Assembly (NCBI RefSeq): GCF_016545825.1
Contig: NC_052622.1
Span: forward strand, 44,725,263 to 44,789,262
Source of the DNA: Eucalyptus grandis
Taxonomy: Eukaryota; Streptophyta; Magnoliopsida; Myrtales; Myrtaceae
DNA: 64,000 bases
Direction: 5' to 3'
Shown in pieces: positions 1-13,250 of the stretch. The notes below the pieces were generated by a model. That model had not been told where the DNA came from. It was given only the letters and a program-made list of their open reading frames with translations, and ran no database searches. Made by a program: the position numbers and the translations under genes. Position 1 is the first letter of the stretch; each line of letters begins with the position of its first letter.

Positions 1-3000
1 ATCTCTGCAGATTTTGATTCACTTAAACTCCGGTAAGCCTCACTGAGTTCACAGATTTTCTCTTCAAGCAATGCCTCTCGCACATCCGAAAAGATTAGCT
101 CGCCTAGAAGTGCCATCGATTTGTCCTCCCACTGTACAATTTCATCCCTTTGCTTTTGCAGTTCAAGACTTAGGCTCTGTTCCCTGACTTTATAATTGTC
201 GTGCTCTTTCTGTAACTTGGAGAAATCCATCTCCAACTGCTGTTTTGATTCACACAGAATTTCGGCTTCCTTGCTTTGATGATCACAGTCTTGAGAGAGC
301 TTGAGAATCTGCCGCAGACGATCTTCTCCCGTCGCCTGAACTTCAGCATATTCAGTCTTCAGATGGTCCAACTCATTTTGTAACCCTGTTTTCTCGGAGG
401 CAACTGCATTTACCATCTGTTCTGCTTCCAGAAGCTTGTTTTCTGTCAGGCACAACATCTCCTTTTTACTTTCTATCTCGTCATTCAGACGGTCCTTGAC
501 CGATCGAACAGATGTCAGCTCCTTCTCCAAAATCTCCACCAATAGCTCAGATTGCAACTTATCTGTTTGCATTTTCTCCAACATCTCCTTTTTACTTTCT
601 ATCTCGTCATTCAGACGGTCATTGACCGATCGAACAGATGTCTGCTCCTTCTCCAAAATCTCCACCAATAGCTCAGATTGCAACTTATCTGTTTGCATTT
701 TCTCCAAATTGTGCTCCACAAGTTCTAGCTTCTCCTTCAGTTCCATGTTGACCAAGTGAAGTTTTGACAACGCTTTATTCAATTCCTTCAGTTCTGAAAA
801 CTTTTGAAGGACAATACTCTTGTAAACGAGACAAGTGGTAGCTTCACTTATGGTTTGGTCAGAAATAATGCTATTTTCCTCTTCCAGTTTACGTGTTTCT
901 CCACTCAAGTGTGAGACTTGATCAATCAAAGATCTTCTCTCGCCATGCACTGTGTGGTTATCTTCCTTTAGACATTGGAAAGCCCCTCGCACATCTGACA
1001 GCTGTACATGCAAAACCTTCATTTCAGTTTTCAGCACTTCCTCTCTGCAGAGTCCCTCTAACACCTTCAGTACCAGATCTTCGCTAAATTCTGTCAGTTC
1101 TTGGGTCTCCCTGTGCAATGAAAGGAATTGCTCAGACTGAACCCTGTGCTCGTCATCAAGGCTAGTCATCTTAGCCACAAGATTAGCCACCTCCAGCTCC
1201 CTCAGCCTCAGCACTGTGTCAAGGACTGATTTTTCGGTGAACATCTGAAGATTCTCCTCCTCAGTTTCAGTGAGCAAACCCTGCAAGTTTTGGACCTTCT
1301 GCATGATAGGATCTAGGAGAGGTTGAGCTTCCTTGAGATCATCTTGGAAGCCAGATTTTGCACCAGTTTCAAGCATCTTGGATATCTGGGACAGCCCCAA
1401 GTACAGTACATTAATGTGATCAGAGAGAGACTTTAGCTCCATTTGTTGAGCAGAATTTTCATGCTCCAACTGAGCAGCTCGTTCTTCTGAGGATTTGGAT
1501 GCTTTCATGAGTTTTTGACAATTTAACATGAGGAAAGAATTTCTATCCTTCAAATCCCGTATGAACTTATGCAAGACAAAGATTTCAATCTTGAAACACA
1601 TAGTTTTATCCAATTCCTCATGGTGTTCATTTTTCTTGGACTGCAATTCCTTTTGGAGGAGAAGGATCTGAGAGACTAAATCAGCCAACTGCACTTTACT
1701 CAGGTCCTCAAAATGGGAACGCTCCTGCCTTTCTGCATCCAAAATATCCTTCAGTTTTGAGATTTCATTCAAGACAGACGCTCTCTCATTCTCTAAAAGC
1801 AAACTTTGCTCATGCAGCCCTTTGTTTCTTCTCTCCAAGTCCTCCGTTCTCTGCTGAATAGAATCCAGTTCTGACACCAAAGTTTCCTTCTCTGTGATCA
1901 GAACCGACTTTTCATTCCCAAGCGACAGGCAAGACTCCTCTAACATCTTTGATTTTTCCCTCAACTTTTCAAGCTCTGTATTTGCATCATGAAGTGTAAT
2001 TTCCAGCAGCTTGTTCTTCTCTGAAAGTTCCTGGCAAGTCTCCATTGTGGCCTCTAATGTAGAAGTCAGCATGTCCTTCTCAGCAACCAAATTTGATTTC
2101 TCTTGCAAGAGAGATTCACAGGATTCTTCCAATGAGTTCACTTTCTCTCTCACCCCTTCTAACTCTACGTTCAAGTCTGAAAGGGAATTTTCTAAGAGAA
2201 CATTCTTCTCAAGAAGCTTATCCATGACTGCCAATTTCTGCAGAAGAACTGCCTTCTCACTCGCATCTTGTTCACGCAGTCCCTTCAGCTCCGAGTTCTC
2301 ATCCTGCAACTCCTTCACAGATTGCCCAAAGGAGTCCGAGTCAAGGCCAACTGCATCCACCTGATCAAGTACAAAGCGATGCTTCTTGTTCAGGTCATTT
2401 AGTTCCTCTTTCAAACAGTAGATTTCTTGCTGAAGAGCATTACGTTCGTCCACACGAAGTTCAATCTCTGCCTCAAGTTTCTGTATCATCTCCCTCAGGC
2501 TTAAAATCTCCTCCTGCAAGTTCTTAATCGACAGAGATGAAGACAAATTAAGCTCGCCAAGGTTCCTGTTCTCCTCTTGAATCTTCTGAATTTCATCCTG
2601 TAAACCCCGATCACGGACTTCCATGTCATTAAGAAGTTGATTTCTGTTTTGAAGCTGTGCAGCGAGAGACCTGAGTTCTTCCTGAGATTGGGAGTGAAGA
2701 TGTTGCAGAGTCTGGAATGCAGTTTCTGCCTCCATGAATCTTAAGCGCTCTTCTTGTATGCACGTCCAAAGTTTCCCAAGCTCCTGCTGCTTTTCCGAAA
2801 GCTCCTGTGCTTGACTGGCCGTTTTCTGCGCCAAAGATTCAAGCTCTGAGTGAAAAGTCTGATTTGACCTCTCCAACAGAAGACACCTTTCTTCTGCACC
2901 TCTTAACTTTTCGACCCCATCCCCTATCTCAGAATTCAGCCTCTGGGTCTCCTCTTGGGCAATAGATAATTTATGCTCCAAATCAGAAATCGTCTTTAGG

Positions 3001-5261
3001 CACTGATTGCACCTTATAGCCACATCTTCCTTCTCTGCAGCTAATTTTGCAATCTCTTCCTTCAAAGCTTCAACTTCTCTTTCGGCTTTATCAGCTCTCT
3101 CAACAATCTTTCTGGTGTCTTCCTCAGCTTGCATCAACTTATCCTCTATATTAGATATCCTCTCCATACACTGTTTACACTGAACAAGTGCAGCTTCCTT
3201 TTCAGCTTCTACCTTAAGAAGGTCTTGTTTAAGGGTTTCAGATTCACTTTCAGCTCGACAAGCACGTTCATTGAGTTCTTGAGCATCCTTCTGTGCAGAA
3301 GAAACACTGTTCTCGAGGTTACTCATTTTCTCCAGACACTGTTCATACTGAATAAGATTTGCCTTCCTTTCAACGTCTAATTTCTCAAGGGCTTCATTCA
3401 AAGATTCCACTTCAGCCTCAGCTTGTCTTGCTTGTTCTTTAAGTTTCTCGCAGTCCTCCTGTGCACGAGATAATTCTAATTCCAGATTAGACGATCTCTC
3501 CGAGCTCTGCTGGTACTGAACTTGGCCAGCTTCTTTTTCAGCTTCTAATTCTGCAATTGCTTTCCTCAAGCTTTGAATTTCAGCTTCAGCTTTGGAACTT
3601 CTACCACCACCACTATTCTGCTCCTGGAAGTTGAGACCCCGCCGCACTCTTCCTTCTGCAGAGCCAAACATGTCATTAAACTGTTTCGAGCTCTTCCCAC
3701 CAGTCATGGAATCAGACTCTTCCGTGAAAGCTCCATTCCTTCTTTGTAGATTGGAAGCAGGGTCTCCAGAGTCCTTACTGAAATCCTCCGAATCAAAAAG
3801 TGACCGCCCGGTGAATGACATTTCGGGTGTACGAGGATCAGACTCAGAAGCAGGCGAATCATCTGAGAGCATCTGTGGGACCTGGTTCGGGAACGCTTCA
3901 GCCATGGTTTTTTGAGCCTGGCGAAGTACACCGGTTGCATGATCATATCTCTCTGCTAATGCACGGTAGGCTCGATAGAACTCCTCAACCAGTTTCATAA
4001 GCTCTGGCCTCTTTTTGTAGTACATCTCTGCCCTCCTAGCGAAAGAATCGGCATCTTCTTCAATGAGCTTAATCATTTGGTTAACTTTTACGTCCATATC
4101 TGTTCAGGTGATGAGACACATGCAATGTCAATCTCATGGAAGAGAAAGGAGAGAGAGGAGGTGGAAGGCATAAGAAAGCACAAAGTGCATGACATGACAT
4201 TCATAATCAAATATATAAATGTAAATAAGCGCCAGAGTGTTCTCATCTAATAAGGGTCCAGTCTTGACAGAAAAGGCAAATAAACCACACTGGTAGGAGT
4301 GTTCTCATATTCATTTTTATAGATCACTGTCAGGGATGCTACTCTTTTGTGGAATATAGAAAGAAAGTGTCATTATGCACCAAATGCGATGATGAAATTA
4401 ATGAGGAAAAATCCTAGGATCAAACAAAGACATTAGTTCCAATCATTTTAAATGATGGCTGAAGCACCACCTGCATCAGTTTTCTGTTTCACCTGCTGAG
4501 CATCAACTGATGTCCAGCAAAATTAAAAGATGAATCTTGTTGCTGCCAACGTGAGCTTTTTTGTGAAGGGAGGGGGGTGCTGAAGCATCATGCTGCCCAC
4601 AAAACATTTTAGGAATAAGCTATAACAACCAACTTTGACTTGATCGTGCCTGCCACTTCTACCTCACTTGAAGTTGTTAATGCCCATATACTTCCAACAA
4701 CTGGAAACGACGCAAGCTAATCGAAGTTGGTTTTTGCAGATCAAACAATCCAAAAGTACGTGAATTTCGAAAGAGTTGTATCCTAGTTGGCACATTTGCA
4801 TCGCAATATTCAGCAATTATGTTGGAAAAGAAATAGTTTAATTTAGAATATCCCCATTTCCATTCTAAGCTAGTTGTTCAGCAGGAATGAACGAGCAACC
4901 ATTTGTTTGGTCTCAAGAATCAGAATCAGCGAAAAGAGCATTTCAGGAGCTAAATAGTGGATACGCAAGTCATCACATGGCCTTCTCTCACACATCTCTT
5001 TCAGAGAATTCAGAAACATATGTTTCTGAAATGCTTAAACAATAGAAAAGCCGTGTGCATATAACATCATTACAGAAAACTCGCAATAAAGCAATTCAAG
5101 CAGCGATCACAGCATCATTAAACTCTTCCAATCCAGAAAAGGAACTAAATAGTACCTGTAAGATTTTCATGAAGCCATTTGGAATTTTTCGGGCTAATGT
5201 GGCTGTTCCACCACCAAGAGTACATGCCCTTAGAATTTGCAAGAGCCGCCGCCGCCGCCAT
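1..5261 (-). CDS. NET1-like (NETWORKED/KIP1-like) actin-binding coiled-coil protein, 3' end outside the window
   Basis: Two coding exons are visible: 5156-5261 and 4099 down to the left edge, still open at base 1 (1401 residues seen). The short first exon encodes an Ala-rich start followed by the [16 protein letters not shown] hallmark of the NAB (NET actin-binding) domain. The intron splits an Asp codon, and exon 2 continues the NAB domain ([20 protein letters not shown], then [13 protein letters not shown] and [10 protein letters not shown]). After a Ser/Asp-rich linker (residues about 110-200), the rest is one long heptad-rich coiled coil. Residues about 216-416 form four diverged repeats of about 49 residues around a QYxQCLExISxLE core. 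NET1 proteins bind actin filaments at plasma membrane and plasmodesmata through NAB; that role is from the family. Family members are typically about 1700-1900 residues, so about a fifth is missing. An internal 42-codon duplication is listed separately. Confidence 0.95.
454..707 (-). repeat. In-frame 126-bp tandem duplication inside the NET1 coiled coil
   Basis: Two head-to-tail copies of a 126-bp unit (454-579 and 580-705) differ at about two positions. The unit is exactly 42 codons, so the frame is kept and residues about 1167-1251 hold the same coiled-coil segment twice. 42 is six heptads, so the coiled-coil register is also kept. The near identity indicates a recent event, or an assembly artefact. 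Confidence 0.9.
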
Positions 5262-6300
5262 ATCTCTACCGAACAACAACTCTCCTTTCAGCTTCTTTTT
5301 CTTTTCTCTTTTTCCCGGAAAAAGTGCACTCTGAGTCTTGAACCAGTGAAAATATGCTGAGCTATATTACCAGCATGCGAAAGAATTGGTTCAATGTCAG
5401 ACCGACTTATTCCTATATACAGGGCTAATAGCCTTATATCTCAATCTTCTTGTACCTGGCCACCAAAACGTCGACCAAATAGAACACCTCAATCCAGTTT
5501 CAGATGAATGAAGATCAGACTTTCAAGCAAAAAGAAAGCCAAAAAAAAAAAGACAAAGATCAAACTCCACATGATGAGTGATACCTGATCGATAAAAACA
5601 CAGGCCCGAGAATCATGTAGAGATTGGAACTTCTCTTACGCGACCGAACTACCTATCAGAATACACCCAATAGTCATAATCAGAACCGCAGAATAGATAC
5701 GAGCGAATTTGGTAAAAGGAAACAGAACTTCACACGCTTCCAAGAGGTTCATAATTAAGAAAAATCAATCGCAAGCCATAATTGGAAAACAATATCCAAG
5801 AAAGCCCGCAGAAACTGCAACTTAAACTCAGGAGCAGATTTGCAACCTTTTTAGCTCCATGAAATGACAGAGAAATCAAGAAAGCACGTTTCCGAATCCA
5901 AAAAAAAAGATAAAAGAATCAGCCACCAAAAGAGCTAAGTATCGAAATTAAATTCTGGGTAGCCCATAAAGATCGATATTTGATTCTACTTCCTTATTAG
6001 GAAACCAAAAACCAAAAAAAAAAAAAAAAAGACAGGCAACGCAACTCCAAAGAAGCTCACCAAAACTGAAATCAAGAACCGAAATTTTTCTTCTTTTTTT
6101 TTGGGGGGGTTTTGGGCTTTTGCTCTGGAATTCGATGAGCAGCTGAAACGGAAATAACTCTAAGCTGCCTTTGCTTCCCCTTGAAGACTGCCCCACTTCA
6201 ACCCATCTCGTCTTTTCTTTTGCTTTCGCTTTGCTTTATCTGTCGCTTCAGATCTCTCTGCTTCACTCCGAAGACAAAACTAGCTGTTGCTGCTTGCGTC
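5262..6300 (-). promoter_or_regulatory. 5' leader and promoter region of the NET1-like gene
   Basis: No coding sequence is visible. Immediately upstream of the start codon (read on the minus strand) lies a purine-rich leader. A GC-richer stretch around 6120-6330 looks like the transcribed first-exon and promoter area, so a leader intron of several hundred bases is likely, but its borders are not clear. A-rich runs are present near 5540, 5900 and 6010-6035. Confidence 0.4.
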
Positions 6301-9300
6301 TCCGGAGGAGCCTCCGTTGATGGTGATGACGAGGACAGAGGAAAGAAGACAGGGAAAAGGGAGGAAGAAGGGTTGGCAGGGACAGGAGAACAAGCGCATG
6401 AATCATATCAGTTTGGAAACTAAATATTCAACTTTGGTAACTGTAGGGACTCTGCCCCTCTCTCTCTCTCTCATTCTCTCTCGTTCATTGAAGGGAATAA
6501 AAATTTGGGACAGTTCACTTGCTGTCTTTGGCATTGTTATGCGATGTGAAGGATCCGGAAATGACAACCTTGTCCTTGTCCTTTTCCTTGAGGAATCCAA
6601 CGATGTTTTTTCTTGTGTCTCCAAAATAATTCTCTTTTTGTAATAATTGGCCTCAATGGGGAGAAAGAAATTGAGTCTTGTTTAATTTGTCAACTTGCAA
6701 AAGAGTGCCCCTTCTAAAAAAAAAAAAAAAAAAAAAACTGGCGTTAATTTTTTTTATTGTAAAATCACTTAATTGCTGATTATTTAACTTAGGAACATTT
6801 GGTAACTTTCCCGTTTCTTTTTTTTTTTTTTTTTCTTTTTTTTTCAACGGAATAAAAATCCGTTTGTGTAAGCTTTTATTTCCAAAAGTAGATTTTTAAA
6901 CAGAATCAAAAGGAAAAAAAATGTGACTTTTTATTCTCTGAAACAACTTAATAACTAAGCTCAAACTATTTCTTTTTTTTCTCTTTTCTTTTCTTTTCTT
7001 TCTTTTTCCCTTCCTCCTCTTCTTTCTTAACCGATCGCTGGAGCCTTACCAACCATCGATGAGGTTGCCTCAAGCCTCATTGACCACCGGCAAGGCTCAA
7101 CCCCCTCCAGCCACGACAAGGTCCGTGTCGCTTGGCTGGATGAGGCCGAACTCACCGACGAGAGGAAGAAGAAGAAAAATAAAAATATATATAATAAAAA
7201 TATTTAAAAATAAAAAGAAATTTTAAAGTCACAAAGTAGTCATATCAAATGTATTTATATTTTGAATTATTTTGTACAGATTACCAAATACGTTCTTCTA
7301 CTCATAAACTTGTACGGAAAACAAAAATAGAAAAATTATTTCCAAGCATAAATTGTTTTTAGAAACATAAATGTTACTATACACACCCTTAATTATTGAA
7401 TAGAATCTATTGAAACAACATAAAGATGTTGTACGTGCATTAAAAATACAAATATTTCGAAATTTTAAACTTCTTTAGATTCAAAGTGAAGAGTTAAAAT
7501 GGATGAAAAATAAAATAGTAATATGAATTTACATACAAAATAGAGTAATTGATGATTTTTTTTTTTGAAAGAAAAAGGATGAGATGTTTTCTTTACGTTA
7601 TATAATTGTATAGATAATATTGTTAGCATATGAGGAGTGTCTCGGACATTTCTTAACAATCAAATAAAATCATTATAATCTAGAATGCATTTTTCCGCGC
7701 TATGAGTCATCATTATTATAAATATCGAAATATTCATATAAGATAATAAATTTATGAATTAAACAGATTTTTTTTTTTTTTTTTTTTGGGAGATATGATG
7801 AGTGGTGGCCAGTTGATGCGCGTGCATATAGAAAGGTCAAGAGAGATCTCATGATCTCTTGCTCATTCCTTAAATGTCAAGTTGATAAACTAGATTAAGG
7901 CAAGGGTGGGGTGCGTGTGAAGATGGATGATTCTCAAGTACGACTCGTTGATTAATCATTGATTTGATTGCCTAATTTCATTCTGTTCAGACCCAAAAAC
8001 AAATGTAATTAGCGTTAAAAACTAGATTATTACAACAATTATATATTTGTTTTAGGATCCTATCCACCACATGGCCTTCGACGTGGATGATTCAAAAGCA
8101 AGGTAGAGGAGGCAGTGCACATTCCAAATAAGATAAAGTCTTCATCTCTGACCATGACCTTCGAGAATGTTCTTTTTCTTAACTAACGTTTGGTACCATG
8201 CTATTGAATAAAATAAAAGTATGTTATTTCACCCTCTCCTTCTTTTGGATCCAAGTGGCCTTGTAAAATAATTTCATTTCTTAGTATTGCCAAAGTACAA
8301 ATGAACTTAATTGATTGATCTTCGCCGCATCGCCTTAAGGTTGTATAGTATACGAATGATGTACTCCTTTTGATAATTTGACCCACGCAAAATGGGTCGG
8401 ATCGATATTTATGATTTTTGATATGTTCTTTTATTCAACATTTGCCCAGATGAGTGGGTATGTTGTTATATCAATATAACCCTTTTTTCACACAGAATTT
8501 GTGTACTTATTCTTATTGTGACCCCAACCTTTATTTACCAATAAAAGAAAGAACCTCTCTCGCATGATCTCTCTTCACATTAACATTAGGTCTTGTTTCT
8601 CCTTGAATTCCTCAATTTGGCCAAGAAAAAATTCTCTAGTTTCGTTCCATTTTTCAAGTATTTATGTTTAACCAAAAACCATCCGTTGAGTCGAAATTTA
8701 CTGAATCGATTTGTTGATCAATCCTAATCTATCCATTCACTTAAGAGAATCACGAAACCTTTTAAGCCATCGAAAATACGCATAGAGACATTAACCGAGA
8801 ATGAAAATTTGGGATTTTCATGTAATTCTTCCCTGCCTAAAAAGGGGAATGTATAATTTCATCCAAAAGATCTAATGAACAAATAAAAAAGAAGAGGAAA
8901 GGGGAAGGGTAAATTCGTAATTGCACGAGGAGAATATCGAATAGTTGAGGGCCGATGTATATGTCACGGTGTCACTGCTTTAATTAAAGGGGGAAAATCA
9001 GGGGTAATGGGCCGGTGGGCGTGACAAGGACGGTCTTGAGTCGTCGCCCGGTTCCGTCGTTCAGCTGCTCAATTGCGACCACGTGCACCGCATTCTTTTT
9101 ATTTATTTATTTTATTAATCCCTTTTTCCCTTTTTCCCTTTTGGCCCGATTTCTTCGGTTTCCCTGCATTTCTCCTTTTTCTGGATAAATTACAAAAACG
9201 AGAAAACCCTCCTCGGCTTCAAGTTCCTATCTAACTACCCTTTGGGTCGTCCTTTTAATTCTCATGATCCTATACCCTACATCTTGATTTTTTTTCAAGA

Positions 9301-9636
9301 AAACTATATCTTACTTCTCGGAAAGTCTCGGTCAATCACCAAGAAAATCGCGACATGCAAAACATAATCTTTTGAAAAAAAATGATTCAAAATATACATC
9401 GAAATAATATTGAAAATAAGTACTCGGTAGTATAATTATCTCTCCTTTTTATCTATTTAGAAATTTGATCGAGCATCTTCCTTTTTTTTTATATTACTAT
9501 GAGTTAATTGTCGCAAACCCAATTATTTGATTAATTTTATATCTCTAATCTTGATAATGATGCACTGTCCTCACAGGGATTAAAAGATTTTTCAAATACA
9601 TTCTTATTGTTTGCCTGCGTTATCACTCGACAAGAT
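6301..9636. other. Intergenic, AT-rich, no gene seen
   Basis: A CT run lies near 6455-6485, followed by long A and T homopolymers near 6715-6740, 6815-6845 and 7765-7790. A short GC-rich island at about 7030-7155 is flanked by pyrimidine-rich and A-rich DNA, the architecture seen in the core of the MITE at 23345. No terminal repeats could be assigned to it. The remaining open frames are short, with no recognisable protein. Confidence 0.6.
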
Positions 9637-9938
9637 GAGATGTTTCTTAAGACATTGAAAAACAGATTCCCAACCTTTCAATGGTCCTTGAAATAAAAAA
9701 GGAGTAAAATGTCGTCCATTAATCATAAACTTTTCATGTTTTTGTGTGTTACCACACCTCGCACAAGAAATTATAATAATTTGACTGGAGATGTTTCTCA
9801 AGACATTAGAAAACAGATTCCTAACCTTTCAATGGTCCTTGAAATAAAAAGGAGTAAAATGCCGTCCATTAATCATAAACTTTTCATGTTTTTGTGTGTT
9901 ACCACATCCCGCACAAGAAATTATAATAATTTACGACT
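9637..9938. repeat. Two-copy tandem duplication, unit about 151 bp
   Basis: Copies begin at 9637 and 9788, each starting GAGATGTTTCT and ending in an ATTATAATAATTT motif. They differ by a handful of substitutions and a one-base indel in an A run. Non-coding; the small frames through it are by-products of the duplication. Confidence 0.85.
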
Positions 9939-12289
9939 GGAGGATCCGTTCCCCTAAAGACTATTGAATTGCCCTCCAAAAATTAGGTAGACGATATCTA
10001 AAATCGCAAAGAATCTATTTTTTCAAAAGAAGACAACAAGAGAGTACTACTTCATGAATTTATTTTTTCAAAAGTGCATCCGCTTTGAAAAAAAAGTGCA
10101 TCCACCTTTTAGGAGAGTGACAATAACATCACTGTTCAAGAGTTTACATTTCAAGTTACCAGCCACTCTCGAAAAAAATGAGACAGTTCAACAATTACGA
10201 AGTTGAGACAACGAGGCTCTATTAGTTTAACGGAAAATGAGTGATTGAGAAAGCATTTTTCTAAAAGATGTCGAATGTATCATTGATAAAAATAAATAAA
10301 TTAAAAATATTTCAACATTCATTAAATAATGAAACATTTTGCATTAATTAATTATTTTAAGTGATATGAATGATTGCTTTAAAAAAAAAATTAAAATCAT
10401 TGAACTTTCGCGAAATAATTTGAATTTAAACCTCACGACAAATTTCAAATCCACACGACTTCAGAGGAATTCAAGCCGCACCGCACTCAAAAAAAGAGGG
10501 ACAAGATGGGTTAGAATTACGAAGTGAATTAAGCCCCTTTCAAATTAAGCATGATTACAAAATCAGGTGAGGGGGGTTTAATTTCGACTGTTCTTGAAAT
10601 CATGGCGCTATTGACTTCTGAGTTTTTTACCTCATTCTTTCTACCCACGTTTGCTCTCGTCAAACGTCATTAATATGGCATCAATAGTGAAAAAAAGTAG
10701 CCCCAACTCCAATCCCGATTACAAAAGCCCACCCACATCGACCTCCGAAACTTATATGTAGGATCCAATTATTTGAATTAAATAACAAAAAATAGAAGGA
10801 AAAAAAGGGAAAAAAAAACCAAAAATCGAAAGAAAAAAAGGGGGAGAGCGTGTTGATGCTAAGGGGTCCAGTCCAATAATGGCCATGGTTTGGGGTCTGA
10901 AAAAGCTGATGTGCCCTACCTTTATAAACTGTTATAATTGATGCATGTGGCTCCTAATAATGAATTTGCTCCTTACCTAATTTGTGAAAAAGAATACCTG
11001 CTAATAATTATCCCACCGAACAACAAAGCCGCAGGCTTTTAATCTAGAAAAGAAAACTAATGATAATCAAATTGATGAATTTTTAAATTCTAGCAACCAT
11101 GAAATTGCTTACATGCATGCAGCATGTCCAGCCGCATATCATCAAAGTTGAGCCAAATTTTATTCAAACTCGACTAATGATGCCTCATGAATAGCTCCAT
11201 TTCATTCATTTGGACACAATCCATTACCAATGATTGTACCTCCAAGTAAATTATAAAAGGTTACTTTTTCAAAAAGCAATCGCAAATTTGCCTTTCACGG
11301 CCCTTTTAACTAGCTTTTCTATTTAAATGTTACCTCAGTACCAACAAGTAAATCTCCAAATCACTATTTACTTAAATCAAATAAATTGGGGTGGAATCTG
11401 ATTCCAATGTTATATTAAAACTTTTAATCCGAAAATTTAATTTTATAAATGAAGAGAAATTATGAGAATATAAAGAAAATATATCAAATTACATCAAAAT
11501 ATGACAAAACTTATGAAATTAATTTGCAATAGCAATACTAAAAGTAACCGCAACACGAAATAGATCCAAAACGATCATGTCAACCGATAGAGGGGCATTA
11601 ATGATACGGAGTGATATGATAGGACAAAAAAACTAGGCACGAGATTATAAGAGGTCATATCATAGGCCATGTTCATGTCCTTTTTTACTTAAGTAAGGAC
11701 AAGGGGAGATTATCATGAAAAGTTTTGAAAGTTAGGCCCTGGATTTAAAAGTCTATGTATGCAGCCGGCGTTGTGAATTGGACTTATGTTCATGGAAAGG
11801 GACGTCTTTTGTTGGATTATTGGCGAGAAGATGAGCAAATTTTTTTTGGACTTTTCTTTGGTTTGGTGGAGCAAACGCACGAATCAATCAAATCAATTGG
11901 AAAAAAAAAGGGGTTAAAAAACAAAAAAAAACAGGAGAGGCAATTTCACTTTTATTTTTTTAATGATTTTTTTTTTTTGGGGTTGATATATGGAGGACGT
12001 GACAAGGATGGGCATGTCATAGACTTGTGAAAATCCTTTTCAAGTAGAATTGGCTCAGGCTGGATCAGGTGTGCATCCACCCTTGTATCCACGCTTAATG
12101 AAATAAATAGATGTTCTACCCAAAAAAAATAAAAAAATAAAAAAATAGATGGATGTCGACGTGCCACGTCGCTCCATTTTGGGAAAAATCGAAAGATTCA
12201 CGTGGACCACGCCACATGGACTTTATAATCTACACTAAATCGAGGAGATTAACAAGATATTTTGTAGATTTAAAATTTACCTACTTTAG
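9939..12289. other. Intergenic, no gene seen
   Basis: AT-rich DNA with A-rich runs (10780-10850, 11905-11935). Nothing recognisable as a gene, an RNA or an intact element. Confidence 0.5.
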
Positions 12290-12660
12290 ATGCACTTATT
12301 CATCGAAAATATAAGGGAAAAAGTATAAAATTTTTTTTAAACCTATTATATATATATATATCAATTTAATTATATACTTTTTAATTTGATTAATTTAGTC
12401 TTAAATATTTTCGCATTAATATAAATTCAGTCAATACGGTCAATTTAAGCAGAAAATTATTAATGTAAATATCGACCATCTAACGTGGCATGGCCAGCAC
12501 TAACACAAAATTTTTTAATAATAATTTAATATTTTTTTGATTTCTTAAATAATTTTTTGATTCTTTTTTTTTCTCTTTTCTTTTTTCAATGGCAGTAGCC
12601 ACAGCCATGGCGGGCAAAGGCGAGCGGCAGCTGTCCAGGCGCAGCCCCCTTAATAGAAAT
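12290..12660. mobile_element. Decayed fragment related to the MULE-like MITE at 23345
   Basis: The order of motifs matches one half of the 23345-23941 element: an ATTTAGTCTTAAAT segment, an AATTCAGTCAAT segment, a CTAACGTGGCATGGCC-type motif corresponding to GACGTGGTCTAAC, then a T-rich stretch leading into a short GC-rich island (12590-12650). The opposite terminus is not found, so this is probably a truncated copy. Confidence 0.4.
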
Positions 12661-12985
12661 TAACAATTAAAACTGCGATCGTTCCTTGTCTGATTTCATC
12701 ACCTCTAAATCTGGCTAGAGAGTAGTTCGTGAGTTTAGTTTAATAATGTCTCCCCGTCAATTTACACCTGCAACTATGGCCCCACCATTATAATTACTTT
12801 TTGCTTCACTTATGCTCCTCGCAACAGTAGGTACCACATAATTGGTCTAAAACTTACGTTATCCCATAAATGAAAATAATATATATATATTCCCTATGGG
12901 AGGCTTGTTCAGTCGAACTGAGTTCACAAAGGAACGACATCTTGCCATCGCATCTTGCATCGGCTTACTGTCTTTGGGCCCATCC

Positions 12986-13250
12986 ACATAATTCGTGCGC
13001 GCCTGACCGAAATCAATATTATAACATACGAGAGATTTTATAAAAATTTTAACTTCGCATTACCATGGATTCATTCGATGTTTGTAAAATAAAACATGCT
13101 GGCAAACAATAAATTACATAATTCGTAGGGGCCTGACCGAAATCAATATTATAACATACGAGAGATTATATAAAATTTTTACCTTCGCATTACCATGGAT
13201 TCATTCAATGTTTGTAAAATAAAATATGCTGGCAAACAATAAATTACATA
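12986..13250. repeat. Two-copy tandem duplication, unit 130 bp
   Basis: Copies start at 12986 and 13116 with ACATAATTCGT and share GCCTGACCGAAATCAATATT and the rest of the unit, with about seven substitutions. A third partial ACATA follows at 13246. Non-coding. Confidence 0.88.
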
